Shown piece after piece: positions 53,400-61,800 of a stretch of DNA of 64,000 nucleotides. How positions within the stretch are numbered: position 1 is the first letter of the stretch; every line of letters begins with the position of its first letter. This stretch comes from Pollutimonas harenae (lineage in GTDB: Bacteria; Pseudomonadota; Gammaproteobacteria; Burkholderiales; Burkholderiaceae_B): NCBI RefSeq assembly GCF_004153685.1, contig NZ_SDQD01000002.1, forward strand, positions 992,001-1,056,000. The letters are read 5' to 3'. The notes beneath the pieces are model-generated. The model did not search any database, had not been told where the DNA came from, and saw only the letters and a list, made by a program, of their open reading frames with translations. Made by a program: the position numbers and the translations under genes.

Positions 53400-55466
53400 T
53401 TAGATCGTGGTTTTGTCGCGCGTGACGCGCATCAGGGCAAAGACGTCCACAATCAGCGCCACACTGCCATCGCCCAGAATGGTGGCAGCAGACACGCCGG
53501 GTATCTTTCGATAATTTGATTCAAGATTCTTGACTACCACCTGGTGCTGCCCGATGAGATGATCGACCAACAAGGCAAAGCGTACGTCCTCGGCCTGCAG
53601 GATCACGGCAATGGAGCGAGTGATATCCGTAACGGCGTCATCCACCGCAAAGACTTTGTGCAAGGCCACCAAAGGCAGGTACTCGCCCCGCACATGCAGC
53701 ACATGTTCGGTATCGGAAATGCTGCGTATCTGTTCAGCCGACGGCTGCATGGATTCGGTGACATGACTGAGCGGCAGAATAAAGGTTTCTTCTCCTACCT
53801 TGACCGACATGCCATCCAGGATAGCCAGCGTAAGCGGCAGGATGATGCGCGTGGTCGTGCCCTGACCGGGACGGGACGCCAACTGTATATGGCCGCCCAT
53901 GCCCTGGATGTTCCGCCTGACGACATCCATGCCAACGCCGCGCCCGGAAATATCGGTAACCTTTTCGGCCGTAGAGAAACCCGGCGCAAAGATCAGCTGC
54001 CACAGCTCTTCGTCGGGCGTATGCTCGCTAACCGCCATACCTTGCGCCATAGCTTTCTTGAGAATGCGCTCACGGTTCAGGCCGGCGCCATCGTCAGACA
54101 CCTCGATGACGATCTGGCCGCCATGGTGCTGCGCAGACAACATCATGTGTCCCTCGGGGTCCTTGCCGGCGGCAGCACGAGCCTCGGGCGTTTCGATACC
54201 GTGGTCGATACTGTTGCGAACCAGGTGAGTCAGTGGATCGATAATGCGTTCGATCAGGCTCTTGTCCAGCTCAGTGGCCTGACCATGCGTGGTCAGCCTG
54301 ATACGCTTGTTCATCTTGGTGGCACTTTCGCGCACGACCCGTGGGAAGCGGCTGAACACATAGTCCATGGGCATCATGCGTATGGACATCACCGCTTCCT
54401 GAAGGTCGCGGGCATTGCGCTCCAGTTGCTCTATGCCGTTGAGCAGCCTGTCGTGCAAGACGGGATCCAGCGTAGACGAACGCTGCACCAACATGGCCTG
54501 AGTAATCACCAGTTCACCGACCAAGTTGATGATCTGGTCGACTTTTTCGACTCCGACGCGTATGGTGCTGCTGGACGGTGCTGCTGCTTTCTGCGAAGTG
54601 GCCGGCTTACCGGACACTACAGATTCTGAGGCCGCAGACTCTGACGGCGCGGGTTCTGAAACTGGCGGCGCGGGCGTGGCAGGAGCAGATGCTGGTGGTA
54701 TCTGATCCTTAGCCACCAAGGCGGCTACCGGCAATTCAAGCCGCATCACACTGACTTGATCAGCGCTAACGATAAAACAACAAACAGCCTCCAGGTCATC
54801 GGCGGACGCCGTCGTGTCCAGCCATATGCTCAGACTGTCTCCGTCACGTTCCTGGTGCAACACCTGCCCCAGCAAAGCCATTTCGGCTGCCAGCGCGTCG
54901 GCATCTTTGCAGTTCACCCGGCTCAGACTGATGCATAAGGGTAAAGTGGCCGCCGTCTCTGGAGCTGAGGCGGCAGGCGCGGAGCCGGGCGCCAGCGATG
55001 GCTCAGAAGCAGGCGCCGGCGTTGCGCCAGGCATGGACGCCGGGCCGGGCTCGAGCGCTTGCCCGGCCTGCTCCAGCGCCAGTTCGCGCAACTGGGCACA
55101 AATACGGTCGTAGGCGGCCACGTCGGGTTCTTGAGCACCGCGGTAGGCGGCAACTTGATCTGTCAGCACATCTTTGGTTTCCAGAAAGAGATCTATCATG
55201 TCTTTGCGCAAAGGCATCTCGCCCTGCCTGATGGCATCCAGCAGGTTTTCCAGCAAATGCGTCGTATCGGCAAGGTGGCCGAAACAGCCGAAGGTACCCG
55301 CACCGCCCTTGATGGAGTGCGCCGCACGAAAAATGGCATTAAGCTGGCCAATATCGGGGTCATCGATATCCAGCGCCAGCAAACACTGCTCCATATCGGA
55401 AAGCAGCTCCTCCGCCTCATCGAAGAAGGTTTCGAAAAACTGGCTGAGGTCGACGCCCGTACTCAT
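53400..55466 (-). CDS. cheA: Chemotaxis histidine kinase CheA
   Basis: 688 residues from ATG 55466 (after AAAAGGAAGTAAGC); the frame extends to 55520 without family resemblance. P1 carries phospho-acceptor His50 (AIFRAAHSIKGGAGTFG). A Pro/Ala-rich linker leads to a P2-like domain (about 175-260), then P3 dimerisation (VDQIINLVGELVITQAMLVQ), the P4 ATPase with N-box HLVRNSIDHGIETPEA and G-boxes DDGAGLNRE and GRGVGMDVV, and a C-terminal CheW-like P5. Confidence 0.97.
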   Translation of the reverse strand: MSTGVDLSQFFETFFDEAEELLSDMEQCLLALDIDDPDIGQLNAIFRAAHSIKGGAGTFGCFGHLADTTHLLENLLDAIRQGEMPLRKDMIDLFLETKDVLTDQVAAYRGAQEPDVAAYDRICAQLRELALEQAGQALEPGPASMPGATPAPASEPSLAPGSAPAASAPETAATLPLCISLSRVNCKDADALAAEMALLGQVLHQERDGDSLSIWLDTTASADDLEAVCCFIVSADQVSVMRLELPVAALVAKDQIPPASAPATPAPPVSEPAPSESAASESVVSGKPATSQKAAAPSSSTIRVGVEKVDQIINLVGELVITQAMLVQRSSTLDPVLHDRLLNGIEQLERNARDLQEAVMSIRMMPMDYVFSRFPRVVRESATKMNKRIRLTTHGQATELDKSLIERIIDPLTHLVRNSIDHGIETPEARAAAGKDPEGHMMLSAQHHGGQIVIEVSDDGAGLNRERILKKAMAQGMAVSEHTPDEELWQLIFAPGFSTAEKVTDISGRGVGMDVVRRNIQGMGGHIQLASRPGQGTTTRIILPLTLAILDGMSVKVGEETFILPLSHVTESMQPSAEQIRSISDTEHVLHVRGEYLPLVALHKVFAVDDAVTDITRSIAVILQAEDVRFALLVDHLIGQHQVVVKNLESNYRKIPGVSAATILGDGSVALIVDVFALMRVTRDKTTI

Positions 55467-55528
55467 GCTTACTTCCTTTTCCTGTAGAGCTGTCCAATAA
55501 ATCGTACATGCCGCCGGCACGGACCGGG

Positions 55529-56461
55529 CTAGCGCATGGGAACGGGCAGCCCGGGAATGCCCGGCAGTTGCAGCGCCGGGCCCGGAATCGGGGCCAACAG
55601 CTCTTGCACATCAGCACTCGACTCACCGGAAGCATTCTGCTCATCAATACGTCGCTCGGCACGTTGATTCAGTACAACAATGCTGATACGCCGGTTAACG
55701 GCAGCGGCCGGATTATCTTTAATCAGGCTCACCGATGAAGACAAGCCCAGCACTCGCTTGATCTTGCTCTCGCCCATGCCGCCTGCCACCAGCTCCTGGC
55801 GCGCCGCATTGGCCCGATCAGCCGACAGCTCCCAATTGCTGTATTCGCGCTCACCCGAGGCATATTGAACAGAGTCGGTATGTCCCGCGATGCTGATGGA
55901 ATTGGGCAAACGATTGAAGGTTGGACCAAGCTGGCGCAGTATGTCGCGCATATACGACTGCACCTGCGCGCTGCCAGTCGCAAACATGGGCCGATTCTGC
56001 TTATCGATAATCTGGATGCGCAAGCCGTCGGGCGTCATATCCAGCAGCAACTGCGGCCGGAACTGCCGCAAAACCGGATCGGTTTCTATCAGTATCTCGA
56101 GTTCGGCCTTCAGGTTCTCCAGGCGTTGAACGTCACGCAGATCTCCCTCGGTATGCGCATCACCGCGAGAAGCAATAGGACTGGGGTTTGGAATAATGCT
56201 GGAATCACCCGACGGGATCACACTGCTGCCCGTTTCGTTCTTGGGCCCACCCTTCACTGCCGTCATCAACGGCATACGAAAATACTCGGCCATTTCCTGC
56301 AGATCTTTCTGTGGCACCAAGGCCACCAGCCACATCACCAGGAAGAAAGCCATCATGGCCGTCACAAAGTCGGCATAGGCAATTTTCCAGCTGTCGTTAT
56401 GCTTGACGCCTGCGTGAGACCGTTTGCGCCGGATGACAATGCGCGGCTCGTGATTCTTCAT
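55529..56461 (-). CDS. motB: Flagellar stator protein MotB
   Basis: 310 residues. One membrane segment holds the proton-carrying Asp31 (KIAYADFVTAMMAFFLVMWL), followed by a plug region and a C-terminal OmpA-like peptidoglycan-binding domain (about 150-260: NSISIAGHTDSVQYASGERE, NWELSADRANAAR). Length equals E. coli (308). Nine bases after motA. Confidence 0.97.
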   Translation of the reverse strand: MKNHEPRIVIRRKRSHAGVKHNDSWKIAYADFVTAMMAFFLVMWLVALVPQKDLQEMAEYFRMPLMTAVKGGPKNETGSSVIPSGDSSIIPNPSPIASRGDAHTEGDLRDVQRLENLKAELEILIETDPVLRQFRPQLLLDMTPDGLRIQIIDKQNRPMFATGSAQVQSYMRDILRQLGPTFNRLPNSISIAGHTDSVQYASGEREYSNWELSADRANAARQELVAGGMGESKIKRVLGLSSSVSLIKDNPAAAVNRRISIVVLNQRAERRIDEQNASGESSADVQELLAPIPGPALQLPGIPGLPVPMR

Positions 56462-56470
56462 GCAAGCAAC

Positions 56471-57343
56471 CTACGCCTTTTTACTTGCCGAGCGTGTTTG
56501 CCGGACATGGCTTTCGAGTTCCATGAACGATGGACGCGCATAGGAATACAGTACCTTGCGCCCAAACTCGACCGCCAATTGCGGCGGGTAGCCATTCATG
56601 CTGGCCAGCAAGGTCACCTTGATGCACTCGAGCACTTTCATGGACGCGACCGAGCGTCGCTCGATGGACGACGCGAACGGCGACACAAAACCATAAGCCA
56701 GCAGTACCCCCAGAAAAGTTCCGACCATGGCCTTGGAGATCAGATCGGCCAGGATGGCGGGCGGCTGGTCCACCGAGGCCAGCGCCTTGATCACGCCCAG
56801 CACGGCAGCCACAATACCGAAAGCCGGCAAAGCATCGGCAACCGCCCGCAGGGCGTTGGAAGGCACACTGCGTTCCTGGAAATGCGTTTCGATTTCCTGG
56901 TCCATCAGGGTTTCGATTTCGAAAGAGCTCATGTTGCCGCTGATCATCAGGCGCATGTAATCGGTAATGAACTCCATCAGATTTTCATCACGCAGGATGC
57001 GCGGATACTCGGCGAAAACGGGGCTGGATTCAGGCTCTTCAATATCTTTCTCGATTGCCATCAAGCCATCGCGCCTGGCCTTGTTCAGCAACACATACAG
57101 CAAGGCCATCAGCTCCATGTACAGCTCCTTGCTGTACGGACTCTTACGAAAGGCGATGGGCAGCGACGAAAACAGCAACTTGACCGATTTGCCGCTGCTG
57201 GAGGCAATATAAGCGCCCACCGCCGCTCCGGCGATCAGCACGAATTCAAAGGGCTGGTACAAAGCGCCCAGGTGCCCGCCCAGCATGACAAAGCTGCCGA
57301 ACACCGAAACGAAAACAATCAGGAACCCTAGGACAATAAACAC
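56471..57343 (-). CDS. motA: Flagellar stator protein MotA
   Basis: 290 residues, four membrane segments. Conserved features are SVFGSFVMLGGHLGALYQPF near the N-terminus, a cytoplasmic loop that meets FliG, and VLGVIKALASVDQPPAILAD with MVGTFLGVLLAYGFVSPF. The open frame begins at 57412, but that adds 23 hydrophilic residues. A GTG at 57343, seven bases after AAGG, gives the normal MotA start and length (295 in E. coli), so I prefer it. Confidence 0.95.
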   Translation of the reverse strand: MFIVLGFLIVFVSVFGSFVMLGGHLGALYQPFEFVLIAGAAVGAYIASSSGKSVKLLFSSLPIAFRKSPYSKELYMELMALLYVLLNKARRDGLMAIEKDIEEPESSPVFAEYPRILRDENLMEFITDYMRLMISGNMSSFEIETLMDQEIETHFQERSVPSNALRAVADALPAFGIVAAVLGVIKALASVDQPPAILADLISKAMVGTFLGVLLAYGFVSPFASSIERRSVASMKVLECIKVTLLASMNGYPPQLAVEFGRKVLYSYARPSFMELESHVRQTRSASKKA

Positions 57344-57451
57344 GGACACGCCTTCAATTTGCACGGAGGCTATATGATCGCCGCATTCAGCCCATACAAA
57401 AGCGATCGTCAAAGGGTGTTTTCGAGGCTAAATCCCCGCTCTGCGGGCAGA

Positions 57452-58066
57452 CTAGCCGGCAGAGGCACCTGCCTGGCCCGCCGCCTTGCGCGCATTGCGC
57501 AGCGCCTGGGCGGGATTGGAAGACAAGCGCTGTGAACGAGCGCGGGTTTTTCCTGCACGGGGCGGAGGACGGCAAATGGCGCAGACAAAGTCATTTTGCG
57601 GATCGTGCGCATGTGACACGAACCCGCCTTTGCAACGCACACAATAAGACAGCTGCACCAGATTGCTATCAAAGAAGCGGATCAGCATCCATGCCCGCGT
57701 GAAGCTCAGCACAGCCTCATCGTCGCTGCCCTCACCCTTGCCCGCCGTGGCCTGCTCCAGATATAAGCGATACGCCTCGACCAAGGCATGCGCTTTCATG
57801 GCCGCCGTATTCCCGTCCATGAATCGATACAGACTATAGAACATGCTGGAATGAATATTGGGCAGCCAAGTCATGAACCAATCCACCGAAAACGGCAGCA
57901 TACCCTTGGGTGGCGAAACCCCCTTGACCTCCCGGTACAAACGGGCAAGACGATCGTAACTTAAGCTGGTTTCCGCCTGCAACACTTGCAAACGAGCACC
58001 CAGGCGGATCATATCGGTAGCCAGGATGATGTCTTCGGCTTCCCGAGCAACGCTTTTTGTGGCCAT
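57452..58066 (-). CDS. flhC: Flagellar master regulator subunit FlhC
   Basis: 204 residues. The N-terminal VAREAEDIILATDMIRLGAR and the zinc site CVRCKGGFVSHAHDP with the second Cys pair VCAICRPP match FlhC. With FlhD it forms the D4C2 activator of class 2 flagellar promoters. Length is slightly above E. coli (192), with a basic Ala-rich tail. Starts 11 bases after flhD; motA begins 108 bases after its end. Confidence 0.97.
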   Translation of the reverse strand: MATKSVAREAEDIILATDMIRLGARLQVLQAETSLSYDRLARLYREVKGVSPPKGMLPFSVDWFMTWLPNIHSSMFYSLYRFMDGNTAAMKAHALVEAYRLYLEQATAGKGEGSDDEAVLSFTRAWMLIRFFDSNLVQLSYCVRCKGGFVSHAHDPQNDFVCAICRPPPRAGKTRARSQRLSSNPAQALRNARKAAGQAGASAG

Positions 58067-58077
58067 GATCTACCTGC

Positions 58078-58401
58078 TCAAACTGCTTGTTCGGCAGGCT
58101 GCTGGGAAAGCAGTATGGTGGAATGCGCTTGTTGCAGCACACCGCCCAATACATCTTGCGTCAGTGACGACAACAGCTCGAAATCGTTAAGACGGAACTT
58201 GCACAACAAGGCGTTGGACGCCGACAGCTTTACAATTTGCGCCGGTGAAAGACGCATGACCAGTTCGGCCACATTAGAATCAAAACCCAAACGCAGCATA
58301 CCTGCGGCAAAATTCTCACGCAGCAGACGCTGAGCGAGCATCATGTACGACAAATTGACTTCTTGAATATCGTTGAGTAATGAGTTGCCTGCGACAGACA
58401 T
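58078..58401 (-). CDS. flhD: Flagellar master regulator subunit FlhD
   Basis: 107 residues. [20 protein letters not shown] and [20 protein letters not shown] are the dimer and helix-turn-helix regions of Flh[21 protein letters not shown] follows. Length is close to E. coli (116). ATG 58401 follows AGGAGATGGCTCA. First gene of flhDC, with mot and che genes behind it. Confidence 0.97.
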   Translation of the reverse strand: MSVAGNSLLNDIQEVNLSYMMLAQRLLRENFAAGMLRLGFDSNVAELVMRLSPAQIVKLSASNALLCKFRLNDFELLSSLTQDVLGGVLQQAHSTILLSQQPAEQAV

Positions 58402-58687
58402 TGAGCCATCTCCTGTGAGCGCTGAAGCCGGGCCAACAATCTGCCCGGCCAGCAGGGCGCATTCGTGCGAATACGCCTCCTATTGATACACCCAGCCCGT
58501 GCTTTTTTAAAATGCAACATAAAACAACAAATGTTTCTAAACTGAGTGGTTTCTATGTATTTGTTTCATAGAAACGGACAAATGGATGGTATCAAATATT
58601 CATATAAAATTACATGACAATATCAAGAAGTTACACAATATCTCCTAGTAGTGTGACATATAACAAACAATTACCAGGCAAAAAAAC
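58402..58687 (-). promoter_or_regulatory. flhDC control region
   Basis: An AT-rich stretch upstream of flhD that stands out from the GC-rich surroundings. It holds a sigma-70-like promoter on the minus strand: TTGATA (58626-58621), 16 bases, TATGAA (58604-58599). A perfect 9-bp inverted repeat, GTTTCTATG (58549-58557) / CATAGAAAC (58567-58575), lies about 20-45 bases downstream of the expected transcription start. That is a natural place for a repressor. The regulator is unknown. Confidence 0.45.
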
Positions 58688-58713
58688 AAAGGCCGGTGTA
58701 ACACCGGCCTTTT
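58681..58713 (-). terminator. Terminator of the autotransporter gene
   Basis: Perfect 11-bp stem AAAGGCCGGTG / CACCGGCCTTT with a TAA loop (58688-58712). On the minus strand it is followed by TTTGTTTTTT, a clear T-tract, 90 bases after the autotransporter stop. Confidence 0.9.
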
Positions 58714-58802
58714 GATTTGTGGTCACCCTGCCATCCTGTTTGGGGAGGCAGAACGTGTGCAAACAGCATGCGTCCCTCTTAAAGACGCAAGCTGCTACTG
58801 GC

Positions 58803-61800
58803 TTAGAAGCGTACGCGCAGGTACACCGAACCGGCGTTGTCGCTGACACCGTTACCGAACTGGCCGTTGTAGCTCAGGCCCAGTGCGGTGTTCTTGCCCA
58901 CGTTCATCTCGGCACCCAAGTCCACCACCGCGGCGTTCTTGGCGATCGGTGCACCGGCTACGCGGAAGGCATCCCCCGCACCCTGAATGAAGGACATCGA
59001 ACGCGAGGCATCCACATCACCCGCAGCATGACGCCAGCCCAAGCCCGCCATCAGGCGCGCTTCAGACTTGCCTGTGGTGATGGTGGTCGCACCACGCAGA
59101 CCCAGCGTGAAGGTGGTTACATCGTCCGTCTGGCTATCGCCATGCAGTGCTGCCGAACCCCCCTCCTCGTCAAAGCTCTTGGCCTTCTGGCTCATCCACG
59201 CCAGGCCCAGGTAGGGCTCGACCACGCTGGCCTGACCCACCGGAATGGCATAGCCCAACTCGGTGAACAACTGCGTCGTGTTCACGTCGTAGTCAGCCTT
59301 GAGCGTTTGTGAACCACCCACCGTCACGGTGCGACGGCTGTCGACTTCGTTGGTGGTGTAGGCGGCACCGGCCAGGAAGTTGACCTGACCCTTGGCCGTC
59401 TTCCAGCTATTGCCACCATACAGCGCAGCTGTGTAGCTGGTGACATCAGACTTGGAATTGCGGTCATTGACCTTCACATCGCCATCGGTAAAGCCCAGCG
59501 CTGCGCCCACGCGCCAGCCCTTGCCCACTTCGGTGTCGGCACCGATGAACAGGCCGGCTGTGTCGCTCTTGGCCTTGGCCGCATTGCCATCATCGTCCAG
59601 CTCGGTCCAGCTACCCACTACCTGTGCCCACAAGGGGTAGGCGTTGGATGTAGGCATGGAACCAGCCACCGCGCCCGACGCTTGCGCTGTCGGAGCACCG
59701 GCTTGCAGGCCAGCACCCAGGTTCGCACGCATGCGGTTGCTCAGTGTACGTGTGACCAACTGGCTGTTGTTCAGCAAGGCCGTTTGCGTGCTGCCGTGCA
59801 GCTCGCCAGACAATTGGTTAAGGGCATCCTGCATGTCGGGCGAACTGAGTACTGCGCCGGATAAGGCATTACCGCTAGCCGCCGACAGCAACCCATCCCA
59901 TGTGGCATTCTGGTTGCTGGTCCAGCCCTTGCGCAGCTCGTCGATGGCTGCTGTATCAGGCGATAGCACGATCTTGACCGTGTTGTCGCCAAACTTAGCC
60001 GCATCCAGCTTGACCGGTACGCCGTTAAACGAAGCATCCAATGATTCACTGGCAAACTTGTTACCTTCCACAGCACTAATACCGTCGGCCTTCGCCGTTT
60101 CTACAATGGTGTAGTCGTGATTCAGCTTGTAACCGCCTGTGCCGTTCTCTTGCCCAACCACTAGATCAATGCCGCGCAGGTCAGCATCGCCTGAAGCGAT
60201 CCTGATCAGGTCAGACTGGCCTGCCGCGTTCACTTCAGCCGCATAGGTACCGGTGAACTCGCCGATCGAACCGTAGGTTTGCACACCAATAGAGTTACCT
60301 GGGCCAAGCGTACCGCTACCTGAGACCATGCCAGCAATGTTCAGGTTGCCACCCAAGGTTGAACCCGAACCGACTTGTGCATCACCGGCAATCTGGATGG
60401 GTACACTGGTTGTACCGCCTTTCAGGATTGAACCGTTGCTCAGACCAACGTTACCGGCAATCGTCGTCGGTGTGCCCTGGCCGAAGTTGAACGACGCGCC
60501 ATCCCCAACCACGTTACCGCCGATATTGGTGGGGCCGCTAAAGCTGAAGGCCGCGCCCGCTACGCCGGCGACAGAGCCACCAATGTCGGTGGACGAGCCG
60601 CTGAAAGCAAAGCTGGAACCTGGCGCACCAGCGACGGATCCACCAATACTCGTAGCACCACTGAAGCTGGCGCTAGAACCTTGCTGGCCGGCGACGTCGC
60701 CACCGATGTTCGTATTGCCGCTAAATGTAGTCGTGGAATCCGCACCCGACGACACGCTGCCGGTGATATTGGCGCCGTTATTGAAGGTGATGGTCGAACC
60801 TTCACCACTCGCAACGCTCCCGTCGATCTCTTCATCGGTGTAGTCTTGCGAACCACCGTCAGGCACAACAACAGTGGTCTTGTCGATCACGATACCGGCC
60901 CAATAGGCATCGGACGCTTTAGTTACGGTTACCTGCCTCGAGCCGGCTGCATCAAGTACGTTACCGGCCGAAAACGAGCCAGACTGCAGATTCAGTGCGA
61001 CCGTACCATTCGCGCCACCATCCACGCCATCGGTAGTCTCGCGAGAGACCAACAGCAAGGTGCCGTCGTTCTGCGTCAGGTCGGAACCGCTGCCGATGTT
61101 GATAGTTTGGGTCCGATCTGGATTGCTGAAGCTCGAAATCAGTGACGAACCAGCCGCAACGACTGTTACGCCATTCAAAGTGGCCGTGCTTTGGTTATGA
61201 ACACGCATGCCTGCTGAACCAGCACCTGTAGCCGTAATGCTGCCGCCTGTCATGTTCAGCGAGCTGCCACCCAGCAATACTACGCCATGTGCATTGGTGC
61301 CCGTGGTCTTGAAGTGACTATTGGTGGCAGTTGCTTTTCCACCTGAAGTGGTTGCACTATCAGAGCGGGTATGCAATGCGGAAGCACCCGCGCCGGCTGT
61401 GCTGATGTTTGTACCGGTGATTATTGCCTCGCTACCGTTCCGAACATAAGCACCGTGTGCACCATTACCTTTAGTGGCAACCGTGACCCCATCAGCCGTC
61501 AGTTTAGAACCATCACGGGAATATAAGCCGCTTGCCTCGACTCCAGAGGTAGTTATTAAGCTATTGGTGACACTGACATCGCCACCTTGACGAGCATACG
61601 CGCCATGGCCATACAGGCCCGTGGTATTAACCGTGACATTAGTGGCGGTAACTTTAGCATCTGAACCTCGGGCATACAGACCACGAGCATCTTGCCCAGC
61701 TGTTTTCAGCGTCGCGCCCGTCACTTCAATCTGCCCGCCGTCGCGAGCAAACACGGTACTGCTGCCTATCTTCGTAGTGGTGATGGTGGTGTTTGGATCA

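Noticed and set aside
55865-57331. 488-codon frame antisense to motAB
   Set aside because: It spans two well-supported genes on the other strand and looks like a codon-bias artefact.
60440-60800. Regular 60-base array considered as CRISPR-like
   Set aside because: Units are in frame, encode FSGxTxIGG repeats and have no constant repeat with unique spacers; there are no cas genes.
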